A DNA stretch of 34,931 nucleotides, taken from assembly GCF_029960115.1 (NCBI RefSeq), contig NZ_JASCOZ010000031.1, positions 1 to 34,931 on the forward strand, read 5' to 3'. The DNA comes from Stenotrophomonas sp. PS02289 (lineage in GTDB: Bacteria > Pseudomonadota > Gammaproteobacteria > Xanthomonadales > Xanthomonadaceae). How positions within the stretch are numbered: the first letter of the stretch is position 1; each line of letters opens with the position of its first letter. The position numbers were made by a program, and so were the translations under genes. Below the pieces are notes generated by a model. The model did no database searches. It was not told the DNA's origin and saw nothing but the letters and a program-made list of their open reading frames with translations. Shown here piece by piece: positions 1-7,544 of the stretch.

Positions 1-576
1 TGCAACGACACCTTGCTCAACCAGTGCCTTGTCGCGGCCGTACACCAGGCGGGCGACTTCGGCCTCCGCGCCCGCCGAGACGGCCGCCGCGCGGAAGGTG
101 GCGGCGTCGCCGCTGACCACGACAGCAAGTGTCTGGTTGGCCTTGACCTGTGAGCCCGGCGCAACCAGCACTCGCTCCACGCGGCCGGTCACCGTCGCGG
201 CCACCGATGCGCGCGCCCCGATCGAGGGCTCTACGCGTCCGGCAATGCGCGTGGAAGCGCCGCCACCACGCCCCACGGCGATTACGCCCACTCCTGATGC
301 CTTGATCTGGTCGGCCGTCAGTTGGACCACACCCTCCGGTGCCTCTTCTTCTGCGTGCGCGCCAGGGGCTTCCCCGGCATGGTCATCGGCGGGCTTGGCA
401 CCGTCCTCGCCTTCACCTTCACCCTCCGCATGACCGTGGCCGTCTTCATTGGCCGACGCGTCCTTCTCTGTGGTGGGGGCTTCACTAGAACCTTGGCAGG
501 CGGTCAAGCCACCAGTAAGGACCAGGGCAGACAGCAGCAGCGCGCCGACGAGAATGGGATTACGAGGCTTGTTCAT
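1..576 (-). CDS. czcB: RND efflux periplasmic adaptor, CzcB-like (N-terminal part, runs off window)
   Basis: This is the first 192 codons of a membrane-fusion protein that would join an inner-membrane RND pump to the outer-membrane channel encoded just upstream. The ATG at 576-574 overlaps the stop of the TolC-family gene as ATGA, so the two are translationally coupled. The N-terminus has a hydrophobic stretch ending in a lipobox (LTAC, Cys at about residue 27), so it is probably a lipoprotein. Residues about 35-70 are rich in His, Asp and Glu (DGHGHAEGEGEGED), a typical metal-binding extension of CzcB-type adaptors. A beta-barrel/lipoyl-like part follows (GRVEPSIGARASVAA, VLVAPGSQVKANQTL). 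The frame stays open to base 1, so the rest lies outside. The metal specificity (Co/Zn/Cd) is inferred from the family and the His-rich tail. Confidence 0.85.
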   Translation of the reverse strand, partial: MNKPRNPILVGALLLSALVLTGGLTACQGSSEAPTTEKDASANEDGHGHAEGEGEGEDGAKPADDHAGEAPGAHAEEEAPEGVVQLTADQIKASGVGVIAVGRGGGASTRIAGRVEPSIGARASVAATVTGRVERVLVAPGSQVKANQTLAVVVSGDAATFRAAAVSAGAEAEVARLVYGRDKALVEQGVVA

Positions 577-1826
577 TTCTGCTCCAGAAAGGGGGCGCGT
601 CCTTCGAGACGGGCAAGTTCAATTTCGGCGGCCACGCGCGCGAGCCTTGCGTCAACGGCGGAGGCCCGCGCGGCGATCAACGTCGAACGCGTGCTGCGCA
701 GTTCCAATTGGGATATCCGGCCGGCTTCAAAGCCGATGCGAGCAAGGCGGTAGGCCTCTTCACCGGCCGTGACGCTTTCGTCAGCGGCACGCGTTCGGCT
801 GTTGGATGCCTTCAATGACGCAATCGCGGAAACCCGATTTGCTTCACTCTCGCGCTTCTGCTGTTCAAGACGAGCATCAGCGGCTCGCTGCTCGGCGTAT
901 GCCGCACGAATGCCGCCGCTGTTCCGGTCGAAGAGTGGGATTGAGAGACTCACGCCGATGTTGTACGCACGCTCGCCTGCCTGGCGGAAGTTTGTCTGCG
1001 CCACGGTTGCGCTCAGGTCGGGAAGCGCGCGCTTGCGCTCCACGTCCACGAGCCTGCCCGCCGTCGCCGCTTCTGCCTCTGCGATCCGGACCGCCAATGC
1101 CGCACGAGCGTCGCCGGTAGGCATGGGCGGGGCGCGATCCAGGAGGCTTTCACTTATTGCGTCAACCGACGCATCCAGCTGTGCTGCACCGGCCAACCGA
1201 GCAAGGGCCGCGTCCCGGAACGCCAAGGCTTCATCCAGAGCCGCTTTGGCGTTGGACACTTCACTCTGCGCCTGCACTGCCCGGAGCTGAGGCTCGCGAC
1301 CTTGCTGGACCATGGCGCTCGTGGCGGCGGCATCTTCCTGAATCAGCTGGAGTGCCTCGTTGGCTAGATCATAGCGTCGCAGTGCGCTTTCGGCCTGTGC
1401 GTAGGTCGTTGCGAGCAGTGCGGCCACTTCGCTCCGACTCAGCTCGCTACGCAGTCCCGCAGCCTGGGCTTCGCTTTGTGCCGCACGCACACGTGCACCG
1501 CGCTGGCCAAACAACTCCAGCGGCTGAGAAAGGGTGATGATCGAATCAGCGTTGCTGGTACCACGGTACGCGCCAGTACCTTGGGCATTCTCAAGGTCGT
1601 AAGAAACCGTGGGGTTCTTAAGCGCACGGGCCTGTTGAACACGCGCATCGGCGGCTTCAGACAATGCGACGCCTTGAATGGTGCCAGACAACTGATCAAG
1701 ACGACCCAGCAGGTCGTCATAGGAGGGAGAAGCTTGCGCGGCGGCAGGCCCCGCCGGCGCGAGCGCCAGCAGGACAGCCACGAACAGCCCGGCCGCATGC
1801 AGCGGCCGACGTGTGGAGGTCGACAT
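573..1826 (-). CDS. czcC: TolC-family outer-membrane efflux protein, CzcC-like
   Basis: A 417-aa outer-membrane channel subunit of a heavy-metal RND exporter. Residues 1-31 are a Sec signal peptide ending in AAAQA. The rest is Ala-rich alpha-helical coiled coil (two OEP-type repeats) typical of TolC/CzcC proteins, for example a central stretch YNIGVSLSIPLFDRN (about 280-295), which matches the conserved 'v.l.iPlfd' beta-strand region of the family. Length is normal (about 400-430). It lies 59 bp downstream of a czcI-like gene and overlaps the adaptor gene by 4 bp, so czcI-czcC-czcB form one leftward operon. The name CzcC rather than another TolC paralogue rests on the His-rich adaptor and the czcI-like neighbour. 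Confidence 0.85.
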   Translation of the reverse strand: MSTSTRRPLHAAGLFVAVLLALAPAGPAAAQASPSYDDLLGRLDQLSGTIQGVALSEAADARVQQARALKNPTVSYDLENAQGTGAYRGTSNADSIITLSQPLELFGQRGARVRAAQSEAQAAGLRSELSRSEVAALLATTYAQAESALRRYDLANEALQLIQEDAAATSAMVQQGREPQLRAVQAQSEVSNAKAALDEALAFRDAALARLAGAAQLDASVDAISESLLDRAPPMPTGDARAALAVRIAEAEAATAGRLVDVERKRALPDLSATVAQTNFRQAGERAYNIGVSLSIPLFDRNSGGIRAAYAEQRAADARLEQQKRESEANRVSAIASLKASNSRTRAADESVTAGEEAYRLARIGFEAGRISQLELRSTRSTLIAARASAVDARLARVAAEIELARLEGRAPFLEQK

Positions 1827-1885
1827 GTAGAGTTTTCCAGAGATGAAAAGAAACCAGATCCCGCAATGTGCGGGTCAAGCTCTGA

Positions 1886-2230
1886 TCAGCCCTGGGGTGG
1901 GCGCGTTAGCCCGTCTAGAACAACCGCATCGCCATTAGCGCCGGTATGAGCGTTCCAAACCGCCGGAAGCGTCAACTGCGGCGGGGTCGCGGCTTCCAAA
2001 GGAAGGCTGGCACTGGCATGGTGGCAGTGGCCGTGGCTACATCCGGCCCCCGGGACCTCATGGTCCGACTTCCCATCCAAGTCCCCAGCCGCATCCTGCG
2101 GGGCACTGGCCGCTGAATGCGGCTCAGCCGAGCACGCCAACGCGTCGGAAATAGGAACGACCACGAACGCCGCCATCAGCAGCATCAGTAGAACGAACCC
2201 AATTTTCCGGGAGACGTGGCGCATTTTCAA
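1886..2230 (-). CDS. Small His/Cys-rich exported protein, CzcI-like
   Basis: A 114-aa protein with an N-terminal hydrophobic signal segment (about residues 9-32) and a metal-ligand-rich middle (CSHGHCHH), ending in LDGLTRPPQG. Small proteins of this layout (CzcI) sit directly upstream of czcCBA operons and are reported to influence their induction. The placement here, 59 bp before czcC on the same strand, fits that. A second protein with the same closing motif (LDGLIRPPRG) and the same GHCHH cluster lies at 4731-5051, on the far side of dgkA-eptA. Family assignment is by layout and motif only. The exact role (metal sensing, or buffering in the periplasm) is inferred. Confidence 0.7.
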   Translation of the reverse strand: MKMRHVSRKIGFVLLMLLMAAFVVVPISDALACSAEPHSAASAPQDAAGDLDGKSDHEVPGAGCSHGHCHHASASLPLEAATPPQLTLPAVWNAHTGANGDAVVLDGLTRPPQG

Positions 2231-2285
2231 AGGCTATCAACCACTTGAGAGGGGATACAATAACAATCGGCGGCGATACGCCATT

Positions 2286-2323
2286 AGCACGGAGCTATTC
2301 ACTTCTGGGACAGCTTCCGTGCT
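2286..2323 (-). terminator. Hairpin between dgkA and czcI-like gene
   Basis: An inverted repeat with arms AGCACGGAGCT (2286-2296) and AGCTTCCGTGCT (2312-2323), eleven of twelve positions pairing, lies in the 131-bp space between the end of dgkA and the start of the czcI-like gene. It could end the eptA-dgkA transcript. There is no clear U-run after it, so it may be a weak terminator or an attenuating structure. Confidence 0.4.
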
Positions 2324-2361
2324 CTACCGCCGCGGTTTAAGCGGCTGTGGCGTGAGACCCA

Positions 2362-2733
2362 TCACATGGCCGCTATGGCGATCCAGGTCACCCCTGCGTT
2401 GGTGAGCGTCATGAATACGGCAGCCGAACCCATGTCTTTGGCTCGCCCGGCCAGCTCATGGTACTCAGGCCCGTACCGCTCTATGACCGCCTCGACGGCT
2501 GAGTTAAGCAGTTCTGCTGCCAAAACGATCAACAGCGAGCCTATAAGCAGTACGAGCTCAACTGGCGAATCGGCAATCCAGAAGGCTGCCGGAGCGAGCA
2601 GCAGCGCCATGACCGCCTCTAGCCGAAACGAGGACTCATGCAGCCAAGCTGCCCGTATTCCAAGAAGAGACCACCGAAAAGCCTTCATAACCCCCAGAGG
2701 GCCGCGAGGTTTGTGGCCGTAAATGTCAGCCAT
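2362..2733 (-). CDS. dgkA: Diacylglycerol kinase DgkA
   Basis: Integral-membrane kinase that phosphorylates diacylglycerol to phosphatidate in the inner membrane. The conserved block AELLNSAVEAVIERYGPEY followed by RAKDMGSAAV (catalytic Glu and the KD-x-GSAAV motif) and three hydrophobic helices are visible. I chose the ATG at 2733 (MADIYGHKP, 123 aa) because GGGAG lies six bases upstream; a second ATG two codons earlier is possible, and longer starts would add an unrelated hydrophilic tail. It overlaps the 3' end of eptA by 8 bp, so the two are co-translated. The pairing makes sense: EptA releases diacylglycerol when it moves phosphoethanolamine from phosphatidylethanolamine, and DgkA recycles it. 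The same pairing is known next to some mcr genes. Confidence 0.9.
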   Translation of the reverse strand: MADIYGHKPRGPLGVMKAFRWSLLGIRAAWLHESSFRLEAVMALLLAPAAFWIADSPVELVLLIGSLLIVLAAELLNSAVEAVIERYGPEYHELAGRAKDMGSAAVFMTLTNAGVTWIAIAAM

Positions 2734-4450
2734 GTTCATCTCCCAGAACTTCAGCAATCTTTGACGTTCCGGACCTCTTCGACTGGCCGGATGTGGGCGT
2801 CTCGGTCTCCGCATTCGGCTTCTCGCATCTCCCGAACAGGTTTAGACCTTCGTCCCGGACCTCTGTCTGAACCTCCATAAGGCCAAGCACCGAATGAAAC
2901 AGGTTGTCGTGACTAATGGAGCTGCCGGCTTGCGCCCGTAGACAGGACGGGTCGATTCCGCGTTCGCGCTGAATGCCCTCGGACAACCACACCACCATTG
3001 GGACTTTGACCTGAGTTGCCGGGGCGATCGCATAAGGGAGTCCGTGAAGATATAGATTTCCTTCTCCCAGCGATTCGCCATGGTCTGATACGTAGATCAT
3101 CGCGGTGTCGTGTGAAGTGTCCGCAGCCAGCATGTCAATAGCTTTAGCGAGGAAGTCATCAGTGGCGACAATTGCGTTGTCGTATGCGTTGACGATCTCC
3201 TCTCGAGTGCACTTGCCAAGATCAGCACTGCGGCAGTCGGGGGTGAACGTCCTGAACTCTTCGCCGTATCGCTTGAAGTAGGCCGGTCCATGGTTCCCCA
3301 GCTGGTGCAGGACTACCACGACATCACCGGGGTTGTCGTCAATGGCGCCATGAAGTCCACTCAACATCACTTCGTCACGGCACGCTTGGTTCGTGCACAA
3401 GGGATGATCAGGCGGCTCCCTATACGATTCGAATGCAAGATCCGCGCAGACGCCTTTGCAGCCGGACTGATTGTCGCGCCAGAGAGTCTTAACGCCCGCC
3501 CGCTCCAGCACATGCAGAAGCGACTCGGACCGCTTGATCTTGTCCCGGTCATAACTGCGCCTCCCATACACGGAAAACATGCAAGGGACGGAAACCTCGG
3601 TATTAGATCCGCAGGCGGTCACGTCCACGTAATTGACCACATCACGCCTGGCCAACATTGGCGTCGTCTGACGCGCATACCCACTCAGGCCCCAGTTCTG
3701 CGCGCGGACAGTCTCGCCTACAACGATCACAAGTAGATGAGGCTTGGAACCAATCGGATGAGGGTCCAATCGGGCATCCTCGGCCACTTTGGACAGCGGT
3801 CCGCGTGGTGCGCGCCGATCCTGTTGTAGGACGCGGATGCTGGATACGATGTAGTTCTCAGGCGTAATCAAGTACCGCGCGGACTTATTGTTGCGCATCA
3901 GCGATGAGAGATCGTCGAACTGCGACATAACTGCGCCACTAGTGATGACCAAGGTGGCGACAACCAGTAGCACCCTCTTCACCAGCAGGCGAAGGATGCT
4001 GCTCTCCTTACGAATTCGAATCCAGACAACTACGAGTAACGGCGGCGCGCTCTTTAAGAGCATCGCGCCTGCAAACCCCCAAGTCATTAGCTCGCCTGCT
4101 TCCGCAGTGTCCGTCCTGAAGACGTTACGCACCATGCTCGCATCAAAGAAGATGCCGTAGTTGTCCGAATAGTAGGCGGCGGCGGCGGATGCCGGAATCA
4201 TCACCAGCAGGATAGGCTTGAGCGTCCAACGCCACCCGAGCAAGGACAAGAGCAACACATGGAGTCCGGTGATGAACACTAGCGCGGTGCTCATTACCAG
4301 CGCCTGCGCAGTTCCTTCGTGGTTCGAGGCTCCAAGAATGAACCGAACGAACGCGTTGTTGAAGACCACCGTGAAGTAGAGAGAGACGGCGATGATCAGC
4401 CATGTCTGACCGACTTCTGGGCGATTGCGCCACCATGAAGCGCTCTTCAT
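2726..4450 (-). CDS. eptA: Lipid A phosphoethanolamine transferase, EptA/MCR-like
   Basis: A 574-aa inner-membrane enzyme with about five N-terminal membrane helices (residues about 15-175) and a periplasmic alkaline-phosphatase-fold domain. The catalytic set can be read directly: Glu246 (VVGETVRAQNWG), the phosphate-accepting Thr284 (GSNTEVSVPCMFS), His387 (LGNHGPAY), Asp456-His457 (YVSDHGES) and His469 (LYLHGLPYA). Several paired cysteines (about 280/290, 331/335, 352/357, 406/414) match the disulfides of EptA/MCR enzymes. It would add phosphoethanolamine to lipid A and lower the negative charge that polymyxins bind. It is the first gene of an eptA-dgkA operon; 280 bp upstream without a gene probably hold its promoter. 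No two-component regulator is adjacent. Whether it confers measurable colistin resistance cannot be told from sequence. Confidence 0.93.
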   Translation of the reverse strand: MKSASWWRNRPEVGQTWLIIAVSLYFTVVFNNAFVRFILGASNHEGTAQALVMSTALVFITGLHVLLLSLLGWRWTLKPILLVMIPASAAAAYYSDNYGIFFDASMVRNVFRTDTAEAGELMTWGFAGAMLLKSAPPLLVVVWIRIRKESSILRLLVKRVLLVVATLVITSGAVMSQFDDLSSLMRNNKSARYLITPENYIVSSIRVLQQDRRAPRGPLSKVAEDARLDPHPIGSKPHLLVIVVGETVRAQNWGLSGYARQTTPMLARRDVVNYVDVTACGSNTEVSVPCMFSVYGRRSYDRDKIKRSESLLHVLERAGVKTLWRDNQSGCKGVCADLAFESYREPPDHPLCTNQACRDEVMLSGLHGAIDDNPGDVVVVLHQLGNHGPAYFKRYGEEFRTFTPDCRSADLGKCTREEIVNAYDNAIVATDDFLAKAIDMLAADTSHDTAMIYVSDHGESLGEGNLYLHGLPYAIAPATQVKVPMVVWLSEGIQRERGIDPSCLRAQAGSSISHDNLFHSVLGLMEVQTEVRDEGLNLFGRCEKPNAETETPTSGQSKRSGTSKIAEVLGDEHG

Positions 4451-4730
4451 TCGAGGCCTCCAGTTGGCTGCGCAGGAGGAACCTGAAGAGCAGGAAGACC
4501 GGCCCCGAGCGCACTATACGCACAGGCCATGAACGTGGACATGGATATACCCGGAATATCAAAGGTGCAGCAGCGGGTACCGCGCGCAGGCGGATCCGGA
4601 GCAAGAGTGCCTGGTCACCCAGCGACTCCAATGGTCGCAACGCACGATTCGAAGAGCAGCAGACGAGCTGCCAGTCATGCGGGGAGACGCGGCGGTTCAT
4701 TCGCTCACAAAATGAGCAAAGGAATCGCTG

Positions 4731-5051
4731 TCAGCCCCTGGGGGGACGGATCAAACCGTCGAGCCTATCCGACGGAAGGTTTCCGGCGGTCACAAGTGTC
4801 ATTGGCTCATCCGCCACCACAACATCTCTTAGCGGAAAGAGGAAAGGCGGATGAAGCGCGCCACCATGATGACAGTGTCCGTGTGCCGAAAGCTGATCCT
4901 TCTTCTGATCAGACGGCTTCGGCACTTCCTGCGAGGAGCCCTCATCCATCTGGTCGCTGCATGTCATGGCCTCGACCGTCGGCACCACTAGGCACACCGC
5001 AAGAAGCAGTGCAGCCAAGAACCGAATGATAGAAGCAAGACGTCGATGCAT
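4731..5051 (-). CDS. Second CzcI-like small exported protein
   Basis: A 106-aa protein with a signal segment (about residues 8-28, ending VEAMT), a charged linker, the cluster GHCHHG and the C-terminal motif LDGLIRPPRG. The motif and overall layout match the protein at 1886-2230, so the two are paralogues that diverged well before now (only the motifs, not the linkers, match). Here it stands 280 bp upstream of eptA rather than next to a pump gene. It could be a metal-binding periplasmic protein left behind when dgkA-eptA was inserted or duplicated. Function is inferred from the paralogue. Confidence 0.65.
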   Translation of the reverse strand: MHRRLASIIRFLAALLLAVCLVVPTVEAMTCSDQMDEGSSQEVPKPSDQKKDQLSAHGHCHHGGALHPPFLFPLRDVVVADEPMTLVTAGNLPSDRLDGLIRPPRG

Positions 5052-5128
5052 TAGCTAAATGATCAGCCGTTGGCGGGAGACGGACCTTGGCGGCCGTCCG
5101 TGTGTGCGCATTGTCTACGATAAGAAAT

Positions 5129-5156
5129 AAAAAAACACCAAGGTCTGTGGTCCTTG
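5129..5156 (-). terminator. Rho-independent terminator candidate, reading leftward
   Basis: On the minus strand a short stem CAAGG/CCTTG with an 8-nt loop is followed by GTG and a run of seven T (A-run at 5129-5135 on the plus strand). It would stop transcripts coming from the right before they enter the second czcI-like gene. If it serves the recombinase operon, that transcript has a tail of about 800 nt without a gene. Confidence 0.5.
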
Positions 5157-5696
5157 TCGTTCAGCTATCCGTCCATCCTCACTTATTTATGACATTTTTC
5201 GCACACAGGGTCTGTCTGGCGGCTCTGAACGAGGGGTTACGTACGCTCGAGTTCAACATTCTTACGACACCGTTCTTACTTTGATTGTTTTTGGTCAGCC
5301 ACACCGAAGCTATCCTCCAGCAGGCAGAGGAGATCAGACTTCACGGCGGCCACCGTTGACATCGCCGCTGACGTCTAGATCGGTGCAGCCCGTACACCGT
5401 GCAGGAGATTGAGTACTGCCTCCGTGGCCACTCCCACTCACGGGGTTTGCTACAGCCTAGCTCAACCGTCTGCGCAGAGCGGATGTAATGAAGCTGCAGG
5501 CAGTCCCAGACTACCTGACTACTAAGCTAGGTTGAACGCACCTCTTTCGTCCTTGAGCGTCCTAAGAGCCAGGGCGGCGGCACCTTCTGGCCTTGCGCTG
5601 CTTGTCGGTTCCCAGGCTGAGCGGCGATGCGGAATTGCGCCGTGGAACCAAGGCGTGTTGCAATCTAGATCCTGATTTCAGTCGGTGGTGTAGACA

Positions 5697-5867
5697 ATGA
5701 CAGCCTTCAGCAAAGAAGTGCGCATGCAGCTCGATCGAGAATTCGCTGCTCAGGGCATCCCACTTTACGCGCGCCCCCGTGAACTCGACTTAGGTGGCGC
5801 AGAGGGAAACGTCGGGCACGCCGGTCAACATCGTCGCCGGGAGCAAAAGAATGGACGTGACACATGA
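5697..5867 (+). CDS. Possible 56-aa orphan reading frame, perhaps a gene remnant
   Basis: The frame starts MTAFSKEVRMQLDREFAAQG and has protein-like composition for about 35 residues, then becomes a basic, low-quality tail up to the stop. I do not recognise it. The pattern (good N-terminus, then sudden change) suggests the 5' end of a gene cut off by insertion or deletion near 5800, but it could be a chance frame. No ribosome binding site stands out. Confidence 0.25.
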   Translation: MTAFSKEVRMQLDREFAAQGIPLYARPRELDLGGAEGNVGHAGQHRRREQKNGRDT

Positions 5868-5946
5868 TTCGGTCTACTCGACAACACTTCCTGAAGATGA
5901 ATGTGGTCGTCAGCTCACGCCAAACGCTGCTTCGAGGCGCAACATC

Positions 5947-7086
5947 TTAGGTGTTCCCGTGGCCGGCCCCATCGTTGGCCTCGAGCGAGCCATGCCCTCT
6001 AATGTACGCCTCTTGACTCTTTAACGATTCATGGCCGAGTTGGCTTGCAACCACCGCTGCTACATCGCTGAACGTGCCATTGACCCCTATTCGTCGCCGC
6101 CGCTCGACTTCCCGAGCCATTGCCCGATTCGCAAATGCGCGTCTCCAAGAGTGAATGCCGACTCCTGGCGGGAGCCCTAACGCCTTGCGTGCATTTGAAA
6201 AAACCTTAGTGATACCAGCGGCGGTCAGCGGAGTGCCGCGCTTTGCGCTCAAGAAGACCTTCACTGAGCTTGTGCCAGTGCGGCGAACGATCTCCGAACG
6301 CGGGCCTCGTATGTATGCGCCGATCCTAGTCGCTAACGTGCTGCTTATACTGAATGAAAGTGTGTACCCAAACTTCTGCTCTGGAGGAGTGACCAAGATA
6401 TGTTCGGAATCGAGCACTTCTGCAGAGAACTGGTCGACAGAAAGTGACGCGATTGAGCCGCGCCTCCAGCCGGTGCTCAAGGCGATATCCAAAAGCAGAG
6501 CGTTCCTTAGTGCGACACCTTGAGAGTACTTGCTGTAGAAATGCTCGACCATCCTTGCACGGTCCGCATCATCCGGGATGTGATAGCGGTTGTGCTTACT
6601 ACGCTCTCCAGCGAAGCGAAACGTACATGGAAAGTCTGATCGTGACCGCTGCTTGCCCGGTTCGTTCAGAGTGCTTATAAACTGGCATCTAGACGGTCCT
6701 AGCAACGCTAGGCCCTCTCCGTAACTCGAACACTGGAGCCACGCGTAGAGCCGGTAGATGGACCTGACGATCTGATTTATGCTCCTCTTCCTCGCTTGGG
6801 AGTCGCCGAATGCGCCTCCACTTTGGCGCAAGTATTTGTGACTTGCAAAGTCAATGAGTTCTGCATCCGAAGCGTGCAGTAGGTTCACATTCTGCTGCTC
6901 TAGGTATGAAATCCACATCTTCAGTGCATACGCTCTAAGCTCTACTGTTGCAGGCCGAAGGCGCTGCCTGTCGACACAGTCGATGAGGTAATCCAAGCAA
7001 GGCCAACTAGTTCGGCCATCGGACCCTGACAGATGCCAGTACGCATCAGATCGAGAGAGTCTCGGTCCATTTGTAATGAGTGTCAT
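5947..7086 (-). CDS. Canonical tyrosine recombinase (left operon, gene 4)
   Basis: A 379-aa site-specific recombinase with an N-terminal SAM-like DNA-binding part and a complete catalytic domain: Arg208 (STGWRRGS), probable Lys238, His312-x-x-Arg315 (IHSWRRAF), His352 (LGHES) and the nucleophile Tyr361 (EAYIRG). All active-site residues expected for strand cleavage are present. The ATG at 7086 overlaps the stop of the upstream coiled-coil gene as ATGA, so it is the last gene of a four-gene coupled operon. Its counterpart in the right operon (11732-12853) is the first gene instead. It has an unusual insert between His312 and His352 (basic EVERRRRIG), also present in some Tn554-type and multi-recombinase elements. 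It is likely the catalytic subunit of the left module. Confidence 0.88.
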   Translation of the reverse strand: MTLITNGPRLSRSDAYWHLSGSDGRTSWPCLDYLIDCVDRQRLRPATVELRAYALKMWISYLEQQNVNLLHASDAELIDFASHKYLRQSGGAFGDSQARKRSINQIVRSIYRLYAWLQCSSYGEGLALLGPSRCQFISTLNEPGKQRSRSDFPCTFRFAGERSKHNRYHIPDDADRARMVEHFYSKYSQGVALRNALLLDIALSTGWRRGSIASLSVDQFSAEVLDSEHILVTPPEQKFGYTLSFSISSTLATRIGAYIRGPRSEIVRRTGTSSVKVFLSAKRGTPLTAAGITKVFSNARKALGLPPGVGIHSWRRAFANRAMAREVERRRRIGVNGTFSDVAAVVASQLGHESLKSQEAYIRGHGSLEANDGAGHGNT

Positions 7087-7544
7087 CGGACCTCCAGACG
7101 TCGCTCAAGCAACTGGATCTGGCTTTTCAGTCGCCGGATTTCGCGCTGCTGGCTTACCAGTTCAGAGTTTCGGATATTTAACAATTTAAGAAGAACTTGA
7201 GCCTGCTCTTTGTTGCTTGCACTTGCTTGCTTAACTTTCGAAGCACATACGGAGCGGGCCTTTAGGAGCGCGATTATGGAGCTGGCTGAGGCCTTCAGAT
7301 CCTGATTGGCGTCAAGGGTGTCGTTTCCGATTCTCGCTATCGACGGTAGCTGTAGCCTGAGGTCCTCGCTGTTGAGTAAGCCGTCCCACGCTTTGAACTG
7401 CCGCAGAGTAGTTGGGAAGTACTCTGCGAGTCCTGTTGTGGGGTGCTTCGGCACTCCGTGCATGATCCAGCCACTCAGAATGTTGATCTTTATTTGAATG
7501 TTGTGCCTAGCGCGATCTCTTCGCTGGATTGAAATATGAGTCAT
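7083..7544 (-). CDS. Small coiled-coil accessory protein (left operon, gene 3)
   Basis: A 153-aa protein (start ATG 7544, overlapping the upstream stop as ATGA; a longer start at 7586 would lie inside the upstream gene). The N-terminal half is a compact basic domain, and the C-terminal 60 residues form a clear coiled coil with heptads (ELVSQQREIRRLKSQIQLLE). It occupies the position and has the design of the small third protein in Tn554 (TnpC) and related multi-recombinase transposons, which are thought to bind DNA or the recombinases. I do not recognise a catalytic motif. The right operon has a similar protein at 16277-16660. The role as an accessory or orientation factor is inferred. Confidence 0.75.
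   Translation of the reverse strand: MTHISIQRRDRARHNIQIKINILSGWIMHGVPKHPTTGLAEYFPTTLRQFKAWDGLLNSEDLRLQLPSIARIGNDTLDANQDLKASASSIIALLKARSVCASKVKQASASNKEQAQVLLKLLNIRNSELVSQQREIRRLKSQIQLLERRLEVR

Larger units (their letters stand above)
5052..5946. other. 895-bp stretch without a convincing gene
   Basis: This interval separates the metal/eptA block from the leftward recombinase operon. It holds one terminator-like hairpin (5129-5156), AT-richer DNA around 5100-5290, and one short possible reading frame (5697-5867). The boundary of the mobile DNA must lie somewhere here, but I see no tRNA, no clean inverted repeat and no comM sequence marking it. Confidence 0.6.

Noticed and set aside
769-1290. 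Long plus-strand frame opposite czcC
   Set aside because: Ala/Arg/Ser-rich mirror of the TolC-family gene; no start signal or protein-like features.
5341-5352. GGCGGCCACC at 5345, similar to the comM boundary at 11569, as the far end of the left element
   Set aside because: Only about 10 bp match, in high-GC DNA, and the neighbouring bases do not resemble the rest of comM.
5794-6024. 76-codon plus-strand frame overlapping the end of the left recombinase operon
   Set aside because: Overlaps a well-supported gene on the other strand and shows no recognisable features.
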